From Stachybotrys elegans (taxonomy: Eukaryota; Ascomycota; Sordariomycetes; Hypocreales; Stachybotryaceae), in contig JAGPNK010000043.1 of assembly GCA_020746835.1 (NCBI GenBank), positions 1 through 64,000 of the forward strand: a stretch of 64,000 nucleotides of DNA. Direction: 5' to 3'. The notes below the pieces were generated by a model. The model was not told the origin of the DNA and did not search any database. It was given only the letters and a program-made list of their open reading frames with translations. The first letter of the stretch is position 1; each line of letters opens with the position of its first letter. Both the position numbers and the translations under genes were made by a program. Shown here piece by piece: positions 34,439 to 45,168 of this stretch.

Positions 34439-34771
34439 CCAGACGATGTCGGGCGCTGGGGGGAGACTGTAGGTACATGGACCCCATACACGAGGCGGAT
34501 GTGGCCGCCTTTACTGAGCCTGAAAACCGTTGTACATTAGTAGAGAACCAGATTCTGCACGATGGTGCCAGCCACGAGTAGAATGAGGTTGAGGAGAAAG
34601 CGGGATCATTGGGGATAGCTGGTCAATGTTCGTTGATGTTGGCGAAGTGGGGCGAGCCTCGGATTAACACCGGAGCGAGTTTCGGCTGTCCGCCAACCCC
34701 GCTAACCGGGCATGGCTGCTTATGTATCTAGCGGCTACAACCGAGTAGGAATATAACCTAACCTAACCTAA
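31305..34771 (+). mobile_element. 5'-truncated Tad-like LINE, copy A
   Basis: Homology to the full-length element at 51632 starts abruptly at ACGACTCAG (about 31305), inside the end of the endonuclease domain. It runs through the ORF2 stop (34436-34438), a conserved 3' untranslated region, and a (TAACC)n tail at about 34753-34771. ORF1 and most of the endonuclease are missing, as in abortive target-primed reverse transcription. I see no clear target-site duplication. Confidence 0.9.
34753..34771 (+). repeat. (TAACC)n tail of LINE copy A
   Basis: Pentameric TAACC units close the element in place of a poly(A) tail. An identical tail closes the full-length copy at 57566-57585. Confidence 0.8.
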
Positions 34772-34807
34772 CCAATCTCATTCGATCAATAGGTATCGCA
34801 TACTTGA

Positions 34808-35836
34808 TTAAATGCCCTCCTCACCAGCCACTCTCACGATCACCTTGCCACGACACTTATCCGTCTTCAACTTGTCATACGCCTCTTTCGCTTCCTCGAA
34901 TTCGAATGTCGAATCCAATACTGTCTTGAGCTTGCCATCCGCCATCCATGCCGCGATCTGCTTCAAGTCCTCATCCACCGTCTTTGTCATGAGCATCACG
35001 AACTTGCGTGATTGACCGCCTAGCCAGCTCGGCCTCATCAAGCTGCTGCTCAGGTTCAGGATGGTACCAGGGGACATACGAGCACCGACGTATACGTACG
35101 TGCCCGAGGGCACCAGAATGTTGTCGCTCCGTCTGTACAAGTCGGTGGGTGAATTGCCGACATTGTCCACAATCAGAGCCATGTCTGCACCCTGCTTCGC
35201 AAGCTCAGCCGTCACATCGCTCTTCTTATAGTCGATAACCTCGTCGGCCCCGAGGTCTTTGCAGAACTGGGATTTTTCCGTCGAGCATGAGACTGTAACG
35301 TGGCAACCGAGCAGCTTCGCAACCTGGATCCCAGCAGTGCCAAGACCGCCACCACCGCCGTTGAGGAACACCTTGTCGCCCTTTTTGACATATGGTTTGA
35401 TGCATTGGTACGCTGTCAAAGCTACCGTCACTGCTCCCGCAGCCTCTTTCATGTCCACCCCCGTCGCAGTTGCCCAGGTGCCTTCATCAAGTACTACATA
35501 TTCCGCCAAGGCACCCTGGGACTTCATCGGGTCAAGCCTTGCCATGATAGCAACGCCCTGCTTGACCTTGCTATCAACATCCGGGCCCACGGCCTCGATA
35601 GTTCCGGCCATGTCCATGCCTGGAGTCGTTGGAAAGCCAACCATGGCACGGGCGGCCACACCCAGCTCTGGAATCTTGTAGTCGACTGGGTTGAGCGCAG
35701 CGCAGACTACTTTGGCAAGCACTTGACCCGGCTGCAGGTCTGCCGGGCTTGGTCGAGCGACATCAGCCGCCAGTCGCATCTTCTTCTCCAGGGGACCGGG
35801 GCCCATCACCTGCCATGCTCGCATCTTGTCGGCCAT
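34808..35836 (-). CDS. Zinc-independent MDR family oxidoreductase (quinone reductase-like)
   Basis: A 342-residue NAD(P)H-dependent oxidoreductase of the medium-chain dehydrogenase/reductase superfamily, single exon. The start MADKMRAW (35836) is preferred over an ATG nine codons upstream. The N-terminal GroES-like half has LNPVDYKIPELG and TTPGMDMAGTIEAVG, without the cysteine/histidine ligands of zinc alcohol dehydrogenases. The Rossmann half carries the glycine-rich turn GGGGGLGTAGIQVAKLLG, then GADEVIDYKKSD. The C-terminus (FEFEEAKEAYDKLKTDKCRG) is the usual final helix. The substrate is probably a quinone or enone. The LINE tail ends 37 bp beyond its stop codon. Confidence 0.85.
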   Translation of the reverse strand: MADKMRAWQVMGPGPLEKKMRLAADVARPSPADLQPGQVLAKVVCAALNPVDYKIPELGVAARAMVGFPTTPGMDMAGTIEAVGPDVDSKVKQGVAIMARLDPMKSQGALAEYVVLDEGTWATATGVDMKEAAGAVTVALTAYQCIKPYVKKGDKVFLNGGGGGLGTAGIQVAKLLGCHVTVSCSTEKSQFCKDLGADEVIDYKKSDVTAELAKQGADMALIVDNVGNSPTDLYRRSDNILVPSGTYVYVGARMSPGTILNLSSSLMRPSWLGGQSRKFVMLMTKTVDEDLKQIAAWMADGKLKTVLDSTFEFEEAKEAYDKLKTDKCRGKVIVRVAGEEGI

Positions 35837-36306
35837 TTGTGTGATTCGAAATAGCTGTCGCAATCCGTGGTATCTCGGCGCCTGAAATTTTTATAGGATA
35901 CAGGAAGGAATGTACTAGCCGGTTCATGCGCGATTCCAATATCCGCGCCGGGATGTTCAAAGCACCTTTCCTTGTCCTGAGCTTAGTGCAGGCGGAGGAC
36001 GAGCGGAGTTTCATTCGGGTCAGTTCTGTCCACATGGCGCCTCAGCCCTCACCCGCAGGTTCGGCGCCGTACACACACAAGGTACCGCTCAGCTGAGTCT
36101 TGCAGGATGCAGGTCTAGCAAATCACCGCATGACACTGTATAAACGATTCACGTATAACGACTGCCCTATTTTCCTCGGCATTCGCAATAGAGAGATTTA
36201 AAAACTCTTCATTCCACGAAACAGAGACCGAGTCTCTGCAATTAGCGCAAGTTGCAGGCTTCCCTCCGTCAAAGTTGCAAGCGACTGCTTGGATACTCCA
36301 ATGGTC

Positions 36307-36411
36307 GGCCGCGGCGTATTAAGGTAACCCGAGACGCGGGGCCTCGGCGTATTAAGGCAACCCGAGACGCGGGGCCTCGGCGTATTAAGGCAACCCGAGA
36401 CGCGGGGCCTC
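36307..36411 (+). repeat. 33-bp minisatellite, three units
   Basis: Three nearly identical 33-bp units (GGCGTATTAAGG.AACCCGAG core) at 36307, 36340 and 36373, plus the first bases of a fourth. Unit 1 differs by a few bases; units 2 and 3 match exactly. It lies between the MDR gene and the NmrA-like gene. Confidence 0.9.
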
Positions 36412-36812
36412 CTACGCGACGTGGTCCCCAAGAAAATTCTCAAGACTCCACACTTGAGGGAGAGCGAATTTGATGAAAAGGTTCGAGGAAGTACGCTATT
36501 GACCTAGCAAGAACGGCTGACTCCAATTCTAGGGCTACTTATATTTATTGAGAAACAGTCAAGGTTTCTTAGTGCACCTATGGCGGACTTAACCTCCTCC
36601 AGCACTCGTCCGTTTATAGTGCTAGTCCTCGTTTGGCTCTCCTCCTTTGATGGTGCTCTCATCTTGCGTCACCCGAACCTGCAGCGAAGTATCAGCTACA
36701 GTAACCTGCTCTGCCTGCTCGCCTACCCAGCTTTGACCGACTTACTGCTCTCGTTCTCGTTCTCCATCACTTCAACACCAGTAGACCACATCGCACCTTT
36801 TATTCGGCCAAG

Positions 36813-37872
36813 ATGTCCTCCATAATCGCCGTAGCTGGGGGCACTGGTTCCCTAGGACGAGCCATCGTTGATGCCCTCCACGCTACCGCTAAATTCACTG
36901 TCATTGTGTTTTCTCGGCAGGTGAAAAGGCCTACCCCCGCCACTTCTTTTTTTAATTCGTTGGTTGAGCTATACTGACGTCTGCTTTTTCAGGAGGTCTC
37001 CGAGGAAAAACAGAAAGAAATTGGTGCGCGCGTTATCTCTGTAGACTATACTGATGCTGCTGGCTTAGTTGAAGTACTGGAAAAGAACAGAATCGACACT
37101 GTCATCTCAACAATGGCGTATACGGAGGGCCCTGCAGCTGAGCTTGCATTGATGCAGGCGGCGGAAAGGTCTGCTGTCACCAAGCGTCTCATTCCAAGCA
37201 TCTGGGGTGTGCCGTACGATAGGGAGTATGAAGCTCTCCTCATACCAACATTACAGCTCTGACACATCCGATAGCGCAGTCCCCATGTTTCCGGCTGCCC
37301 AGCAAAAACTTGAAGTCATGGGCTGTCTCGACACTCTTTCCCTTGAACATACTGTTTTCTACACCGGCTATTTCTTCGATTACTATACCCGAGAATTGCC
37401 GACTTATATGCAGCCCGTCGCGTTCGTGCTGGACATACCCAACAACGCTGCTGCCATTCCAGGCTCTGGAGAGGTCCCTGTCGTCTTCACACATACCTGG
37501 GATGTCGCCAAGTTCGTTGCCGCTTATGCCGAGAAGCCTCAGTGGGATCGCGAAGCATACGTGATTGGCGATAAAATCACCCTCAATGAGCTCGTTCGAT
37601 TAGCTGAGGAGGTCAAGGGCAAGAAATTCCGTGTCTCGTACGACACTGTCGAAGACCTCCTTGATCATAAGGTTACTGAGCTTCCATGCTACCCACAGAT
37701 TTACCCGTTCTTCCCGAAAGAAGCTCTCATGTCTCTTATCGCTGGCATAGGGTGGCTTTTCGAGAAAGGGTACTTTGATCTGAACGGGGAAAGAACCTTG
37801 AATGAGGATTTCAAATCCATCAAGGCGCGATCCACCAGAGAGCTATTGGTTCAAGCTAGCAAGAGCAAGTAA
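36813..37872 (+). CDS. NmrA-like / isoflavone reductase-like NAD(P)-binding protein
   Basis: A 312-residue atypical short-chain dehydrogenase in three exons: 36813-36920, 36993-37225 and 37275-37872, with introns of 72 and 49 bp. The N-terminus has the dinucleotide-binding AVAGGTGSLGRAIVDAL. The middle has VDYTDAAGLVEVL and VISTMAY, then LIPSIWGVPYD. The C-terminal half includes the block PVVFTHTWDVAKFVAAYA, also seen in fungal isoflavone reductase-like proteins. Exon 3 joins in phase only if the GATAG acceptor at 37274 is used. NmrA-like members may be redox sensors instead of enzymes; the substrate here is unknown. Confidence 0.85.
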
Positions 37873-38833
37873 GAGAGCACAATTGCTCTGGTCGGAAATC
37901 GGCAGGGCAAGGGGAAGGGGGAATGAGCACATGGAATTTTGTTCATCTTGAGAAGAATAGATAATGGTTAGCTAATTTGGGTATATTATGTGCTTGACAA
38001 GGCTTGTTTTATTCCCTCATTCGAAAGCTGTTCCAAGTCACTACTTCCATTAACCCCACTAACAGATTATCAGGCAATATCTCAAGAACTCTGCGGGCGA
38101 CGTTGGAGTAAAGACTGGAATACGTACAGGGGCATAAATAAGACAAGTCTATAAAGAATTAGACTGTAAATTCCAGGGATCAAGCGGCTTGCCAAACCTC
38201 AACGTCGCAAACTAACATTATTTGGCATATTCCCAGCGGAGTTGGTAGCAAAAGCCTAGCTTAGTTCATAACAAGCTTTAGCGGAGTTGGTAGCAATCCT
38301 TCACCAGAGTTTCGGTGGAATTTTGCGGAGTTCCTAGCGGAGCCCCTTTACCCTATTGAGTTGCGGTAGCGGGCGGATTGAGTAGACTTGGTCGAGCCAT
38401 TGCCCAAGCGATTGAGGACAATGGCGCCTATGGCTGCGTCGTTCTGAGCCGCGCTTCAGATAGCGATTTCAAGGTTACCAGAGACGATCATGAGGATACC
38501 CATGCCACTGATACAAATGCTTGAAGAGCAAAATATCCATGCAGTCATCTTCACGATATCCTATCCGTAATGCCAAACTCGTTGCTATTGAGAACGGATT
38601 AGAACCCCATACAATGAAAAGTCTAAGCAAATTGTGCTGGGGGTAAGAACGAATTAAAATAAAGACACATAATTGGCCGGGAGGAGAAGGTCGACAGGGT
38701 TTAAAGGTAGAGTTAACAGGGGACAACCCCAAGAAAATAAGGCAAGAGGAGGACGATAAGAGTAAATAAGGGGAAGTTCAGCATTTAATAGACACCGTAA
38801 AATACATAAAATAGATTAAACATCATCAACGCA
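37873..38833. other. No gene recognised
   Basis: AT-rich DNA with a short repeated GCGGAGTTGGTAGC motif (38238 and 38281). Near 38350-38470 a coding-like run (GGLSRLGRAIAQAIEDNGAY) resembles the N-terminus of an NmrA-like protein, suggesting a decayed partial copy of the neighbouring gene. Confidence 0.4.
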
Positions 38834-40716
38834 ATGGATCCATTTATTCATGAAAAAGAATACCCGTTTATTATTTACAGGCAATATCAATTTACATGTA
38901 TTCCATATGAGATTGAAAGCAATTTCAAGCGCCATCACAGCCAGACGACATCGCGAAGAAGCCTAAAGGAGACGCAAGCCATAGTTGAAGCCATCCCAGG
39001 TTTAATCCGAACGCAGGAAGAGTTGCGAACGTTTGAACCACCACCAGCAACCACCGAGCCGATTCCGTATATTACGCCACCAGTCAGCGGGTTCCGATGC
39101 GATAAGTGCGGCCATATTGTAGAGACAGAGTATAGTATCAAGGCACATTGGCGCGAGGAGCATGATTGGGTCAACCCAAGAGGTCCAGGGCGTCAGCCAA
39201 AGCGCCGAAGCCAACACGCAGCCACACCGTGGACCGTTGTTAGGTTGTTCCCCAGGCGTGCCGCCAGTTGTTGGTTCGAGGTTGGCAGAGGCCAGTTCGT
39301 GCCCGCCCGTAATGGACCGCCCGAGGAGGAGGATGAGGCGGCCATTCGACGGTTGATTGCAACGCAGGAGGAGGAAGAGAAGCGGCTCGCCGAGGAGGAA
39401 CGTGAGATGATCGACGTTGCCGATGACCGCAAGGAGCCGAACGAGTGATTAAATTGCATCAGATAGGCCACACATTTACGGGCATTCAGCCCGAGCAAGT
39501 TATACGCCACAACGAAGCCTATCCAGGATATTGAACCACGGTTGGCATTCAAGTGGCATGTAGTAGATCGAGTGATCAAGCAAGCGCGTGCCATTGCCAG
39601 TGTGAATGTCGTTAGCAAGCCAGTGTTATTCAAGATTCATCGCAGCAACCCAACCCAAAAGCCGAGAAGGCCATTCACGAACCGAATGGAAAGCAATATG
39701 TGGAGGCGATACAAGGAGTATTTCCGCAAGATCATATCGATCATCAAACATACCGAGGCGTGGCCAGAAGATAAGCGACCGCCGTGGCGAGCGAACAAGA
39801 TCCAAAAACAGCACATAGCAGAGTGGAAGGACGCGATCAATCGGTTCATCGAGGCGAGGTCAAGGCAGTAAACAAGGAGGAATATAGTCGGTGGCTATTT
39901 TAACCGAGTACGAAGCCCGTTAGCCTGTGGGACCAATAGTAACGACGACAGCGACAGCAGTATTGAGAGCATTGATAACGAGGCGGAAGTTGAGCGTGAC
40001 ACAGACGTTACCGAGGCGGATGTTAAGCATGACATGGACATTCACCATTAGGACCAGGCAGAAGCCGAGACGCAGTTAAATTTGTTGTGTTTAAACATGT
40101 AGTGAGTTGGTTTGATCATTTCATCGGCCACGACCATTACGCCAATATCATCGTGAGCAGTTCGGCCGTGATGGGTATTCAAGATGACGAGCGGGGAGGA
40201 TGGGAGTCAGCATTAAATTACACACCAGTGTATTCAGGCGTCATCAAGATCACCAGATTTTTGGTGTTGTTACAGTCGTGGCGAGAGTGGGAGGCCGAAG
40301 TAGAAAGAGGCGTAACCACGGCAATAGAGTCCATAAGGGTCGAGGTATTAAGTGAACGTCAGCGCAAGGAGATTGAGCAGGAAGTGTGAGACGAGACTAG
40401 AAGCATTTTCAGCATTGTGCGGAGGAAGGTGCAAAGATTCATAACAAGGATCGGATAGCAGCGAGGCCGAACCAACGCAGTTCGATTGGATATTCGAGGC
40501 GCAAGCGTACAGCATGAAGATCCGATACAACACAGCAGTAGCAGGCATGATCGATTGAACAGCGATGTCATCACAAATCGAGAGAGCCGGTTCAGCATGG
40601 CATGGACTCAGAAGGGCCGGCAGCAGTGGCGTGTACATTGGCATGGCCGCCCTACTCTAGAAGACTGCTGGGTTGATGGAAGACTGATGGATCTGGCATG
40701 GGTGGAAAAGGTTTAG
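38834..40716 (+). pseudogene. Decayed DUF3505/OrsD-like C2H2 protein
   Basis: The first open frame (38834-39448, 204 codons) has the conserved run AIPGLIRTQEELRTFEPPPA, then a C2H2-like finger FRCDKCGHIVETEYSIKAHW with a second His (EEHDWVN), then AASCWFEVGRGQFVPA and an acidic helix. Further pieces follow on the same strand with intervening stops: 39632-39871 (NRMESNMWRRYKEYFRK), 40087-40389 (GHDHYANIIVSSSAVMGI, SALNYTPVYSGVIKI) and 40540-40716. These fit the order of a long fungal protein family with this domain, sometimes linked to helicase-like regions. The AT-rich context and several stops mark it as dead. Confidence 0.6.
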
Positions 40717-41542
40717 GCGTCTGGATTTGATAGCCCTAGTGTGTGATGTACTACTTAACTGAATATGTAGCTTTCTACACTCTTGTAAATGCTTTAAAAG
40801 GTTGCTCTACTATAATTTTAAATTATCTAAATAATTAAGTTTAAATATACTTATAAGAATAAACTAGGCTTATAAATAGATTAAGTTGCTTCTAAATTAT
40901 TCTGGAGTGGGCTGAGTATTATTATCTTTACTATGTACGCTAGCTTTATTGAGCTCCTCCTTTAGATGGGAAACCTCTTGTTTGAAGAGATTAATATTAA
41001 TTTTCAGTTGCCCAATCTTGCGCTCTGATTCCTTAGCCCGCTCTTGGGCCCTAACACCGAGTTCCTCAATAATCTGGATAACGCGCTAGAGATGTAGAAC
41101 CACGATCAAGGAGGTAACCTTCTTGATGACGCTGTGTAGGATAACGTTGGTGATGAAACTTGTGATGATGATGAACGCGTTAAAGCAGTGAAACCAAGAT
41201 TTGAAGTAGCTAAGCTCATTAGCACATGTGATTTGTGAGAATAAGATGGATAGGTGAACTGTACTTCTAACTAAATGTCCAAACTGAAGTTATTAATTTA
41301 ACCATGAACAGACAGGAGAAGCTCAAGCTGATAGAGTCTGCTTACATGTGTCAGATAAACCCGTATATGAAGCGCCACGTTGGGACATTCTGGATTGAGG
41401 ACATCTCCACCAACCAACCGTAGGAGGCATTTTTGTATGCAGTACGCCTTACGGTTCCAGCCCTTAGAGTATTTCAGGTATTACATCAAGTAGCCGGCAC
41501 CTAGGAAACAGAAGCAGTTATCCAAATCTCACGAGTTATTGA

Positions 41543-41578
41543 AATATATATATATATATATATTATTTTTTTTTTTTG
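41543..41578 (+). repeat. (TA)n microsatellite followed by a T-run
   Basis: About ten TA dinucleotides, then a run of T. Simple-sequence DNA. Confidence 0.85.
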
Positions 41579-41607
41579 GAAAGGGAACACATGAACAGGG
41601 AACCAAA

Positions 41608-41777
41608 GTTATGCTTACTGAGGGATTGATGTGAAAGATTGCCGAGGCGCAGGAATTATACATAAAGCACAAAATGAAGCATACAGGGGAATCAAGTCCG
41701 ACGATCTTACGACTGAGAAAAGATATTGTGCTTACTGAGGCATTGATGGGAAAGATTGCTGAGGCGCAGGAATCATG
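41608..41777 (+). repeat. Two ~50-bp direct repeats
   Basis: Copies at about 41608-41659 and 41726-41777 share GCTTACTGAGG.ATTGATG, AAAGATTGC and GAGGCGCAGGAAT.AT with a few substitutions. They are separated by about 66 bp. Origin unknown. Confidence 0.75.
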
Positions 41778-42235
41778 AAACGAGAAAAACATGCGGAACG
41801 CACCATGGTACTCCTGCTGAACTAAGCGCATCGCAGCGGACGAAAACTAGGAACAGTCAGGGAGCCCAATTTAAGGGCTCCCCCAAACTTTTTCGTTTGC
41901 TCACTGCCAGCCGATAGTTCCTTGACACGGGAAATACACATACAGACCGAACCTAACAGGAGCCATTTTTGGTCCCTTTGACAGGACCACAACAGCGGCA
42001 GCCAGACCGGTGTCAACCACGGCACCATGAATAACTCATTTGGCAGATAGTACCCTACGGATAGGCCTATCCTATCACGTAGCTTGCTTGAAACGGCATT
42101 AAGACAAGTTCCGAAAGAGCGAGCACGATTCCTTGGTCCATGTCATCCCAATGTATACTACAGGCATTGCTTGATCGAAGCGAAGTGGTCTATCATGTTC
42201 CACCTCGTCCTCGATAGGCTCCTCTGGCAAGCTGG

Positions 42236-43474
42236 TTAAAACCGCTTCTTTTTTGTTGGCAGCGGAAAGTCATCATCAGCTGCAGCCACTTTCTCCACAG
42301 CTCTCTCCTCGTCGAGGCGGAATTGGGTTTCATCCTCGGACAGTAGACGATCAGGTGAGCTAGACACGGGAGGGCGCCGCCTTTTCTTTCGGCCAGATCG
42401 AACTCCGCCATTTTCAACATGTTCTCTAGCAGTCTGCATCTCTTCTGCCTGAACGAGAAGCTCTGCAAGCCTTGCATATGTTATATGTAGTTCCGTCGCT
42501 CCTAGCCCTCCACAAAGCCCGTCCGGTGCGAAATCCCCTAACGAGAGTCTGACCACTTCCATTGAATTCACAATCCGGCCATCGGAAGATCGAAATGGCT
42601 ACTTGAGTTAGATCTGTCCAGTTAATTGTGCAATGTTACATACCTGATCCGCAATCTCTTGTTTTACATCAAGAACCTCCTCCCCATGCTCGCAGATAGA
42701 ATCAGCCCGCCACAAAGATACCGTCGATGGTTTCGGCTCGTCGTTAACGTCTATTCCAATAACAACTTTAATATCTCCGTTCGAAAGCTGTATATACTGC
42801 CACGCCAATTTCCCGAGGTCTTTACCGTCTTGAGAGTAGGATATCTCTAAAACGACCCCAGGATACGCTGCCTTCCGATGTTGGAATTGACCATCTGGAT
42901 GTCGTTGCAACACGCGACCGGAATCGCTAGCCCCCTCCTCTTCCGTGTCTTGGTTCAGACGTATGCGGGACGAAGCCCCTTTCCTTATCTGTGCCGCGAA
43001 TTCCCCAGTCGCATCTCCCTGTGCAGCGATGCGTTTGATGTTTTCGTATATTTCATCGGCAACGGATGCAGATAGAAATTCGTGGATTGGGCTAGGCATA
43101 CGGATACGCAAGTCTCGGGATTTCGGATCATAATCTATCCTACAGCAAATTAGTCCGGTGGAATCAAGCACAGCCAGAGGTCTGACTTACCGTAACTTGT
43201 CCTCGGCGTATGAGCCCAATGATGGTTCAGCGTTTAGCGCGGCCTGGAGCCGATCTAATTGCGACGGTGATAATTTGGCTGAAGACTCTTGCACGTTTAG
43301 TTGACTATCTCGATGGTTCTTCAATATGTTTACGAAGTCGTCCACGGTCCGATCTGGCGCGCTTCGCTCGACTGAGGCTGGTGGAGTCAATGGCAGCGCA
43401 CTGGGCCTTTCTGGAGGAGTATTGGCAAAGGCTTTCTGGCCACCTTGTGTGAATACGGAGGCCTCGTTGGCCAT
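42236..43474 (-). CDS. Hypothetical protein with a possible restriction-nuclease-like fold
   Basis: A 380-residue protein in three exons: 43191-43474, 42644-43139 and 42236-42598, with introns of 51 and 45 bp that keep phase (GTAAGT...TGTAG and GTATGT...AGTAG). The middle exon has IDYDPKSRDLRIRMPSPIHE, then PGVVLEISYSQ, then LAWQYIQLSNGDIKVVIG. This E-x-S-x-S-Q followed by a strand pattern recurs in an unnamed fungal family. It looks to me like a PD-(D/E)XK-type core, which is an inference. The C-terminus has basic nuclear-localisation-like runs (GRKKRRRPP, PTKKKRF). Confidence 0.65.
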
Positions 43475-45168
43475 TGTCGAACGATTGCGGACGAATGTAG
43501 GAGAAGGTGCGTAGAACCATCAGCTACCCGCTCTGGTCGGTGCCTGATTGCGGTCCCGGGAAAATGTTGATCCTGAAAGAGCTTAGTCAGCCCCACATCC
43601 CAGCGATCCATTGAGAGAGGTACTATGAGAATTACAGGGGTTGAAGGGGTTATTGGGTTTGGGTCATCCTGGGCCTAGAAATATCAACTCCTGGGTGCCC
43701 CGACTCCTCGGGATGCCACAAGCATCGAACCGACGCGAGCGGCATGTGCGCCAATGCAAATAGTGGAGGATGCGGCCGATGGAGCAGATGCGCCAATTGC
43801 GGGAGCAGCGACCGGCATGGTTAGACGCGGGCTCGAGGCCAGGTCTAGGCTTTGTCCACCGCCTCTACAAAACATTTATTGGTCTGGATCCTGCGAATCA
43901 CCGTCCAGAGGCGAACATGAAACGATTTTGCCAGCAGAAACAGAACTGCCATTGCCGCAGTTATGGGTTTCACGGTCGAATCGCGTTGTGTTCTCGAGCA
44001 GTCCAAGCCTTCTTTGCCATCATTCAGGAAGCCTCATGCAAGCAACGGCGGCCTCGGCGACTTGTAAGCTTTGGCACTGGTTCTTGGACGGCGTGGTGTC
44101 ATCTTGACACCAAACTGTCAGTCTCAACTTTGGAAAGTTGGATTCAGAAAGCACCCGAGTGAGGTTGCCACTGGGCCATACATGTCACCATGCTTTGATG
44201 TATTTTCCGTCCAGCGGCCTTCGGGCCGCTCAGGTCCCCTATAGGGGCACAGGACATGCTAAGCTAAACTATCTACAATTGCTGCTATATTTGGCCTCGC
44301 TTAAGATACCTGCAGAGGCCTCTCAGATCAACGGGGAGCCCGATGCTCAATCCCCTAAGAGGCACTTTCCTACTTGTAGCCAGCCTTATAGTAGTTTCAA
44401 GTACATTATCTAGGACGTCAATACAGGTAATCTAAGTGAAGTTCCTATGTAACTACCACTCCATCTAGTCTATCCAATATATTGTAGGCTCAAAGGTACA
44501 TTCTTCCAAGAGGGCATTCCGTCAGCGGGAACAGATCCCTCTCCGGCCAAGAATTCTCTTGCACGGGGTAGACCAAGTATCTTTCCACACCCTAAGGCAG
44601 GAAATTCCTGTCCTCCAAGATCGCCAGTAGCTGCGACCAAGGCCTAGGCAATTTAAAAAGTTGGCTGGTGAAAAGAGAGGCCGAATAGGCGGCTGCCAAG
44701 ACAGTCAACATTCAAAGCGCATCGCGCTGGGGATATAATTTCATTGTATTTCCTATGTACAGATGGTTTCTGGTTGCTTAACTGGCTATAACATAGGCTC
44801 TTGGATTGGCCATCCCGAGACTTGGCATCGCCTTTCACAGTGTCTTTCTAATCGCGGCTACCAATACCTATATACGCTTCCTCCACTTCAAATTCGGCTG
44901 TGACTAGTTATATGGAATATCTCGATACAATAAACAAGACAGCCCAAAGAGAACTTGTCAATGATGAAGACAAAGACAGAGGAAGGAAGATGAATTGCTT
45001 TATGCTACATTCTATTGCTGTTGAGGTGGCATGACGCTCGGGATGTTTATTGCCAAGCTGCAGGAGATTTCATAGAGGGCAGCGACCACTATGATAGTGA
45101 CTCTATGGATACTTATGAATAAGCAGCAAAATGTGAGCCTAGCTATTCTAACGTTAGTTGGGAGGTTC
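43475..45168. other. No gene recognised
   Basis: Several open frames (for example 43770-44162 plus) have no domain I can name. The stretch contains two adjacent palindromes at 44213-44245, described separately. Confidence 0.4.
44213..44230. other. Perfect 7-bp hairpin with TTCG loop
   Basis: AGCGGCC-TTCG-GGCCGCT forms a GC-rich stem with the very stable UUCG tetraloop if transcribed. A second perfect 12-bp palindrome, CCCCTATAGGGG, follows at about 44236-44247. No gene is assigned to either. Confidence 0.6.

Larger units (their letters stand above)
40720..42192. other. AT-rich stretch with a coiled-coil coding relic
   Basis: Strongly AT-rich at 40780-40930. On the minus strand at about 41090-40905 one frame reads RVIQIIEELGVRAQERAKES and then QEVSHLKEELNKASVHSKDN, a coiled coil like the tail of some fungal transposases. 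The family is not certain. No intact gene is seen. Confidence 0.35.

Noticed and set aside
34084..34491. Minus-strand frames within both LINEs (also 56645-57208)
   Set aside because: Antisense to an open ORF2 with clear RT and RNase H motifs; recur only because the LINE copies are similar.
34753..34771. Interstitial telomere sequence
   Set aside because: The unit is the pentamer TAACC at a LINE 3' end, not TTAGGG/CCCTAA, and the same tail closes the other copy.
36307..36411. CRISPR-like array
   Set aside because: The 33-bp units are contiguous with no spacers, and the context is a fungal genome.
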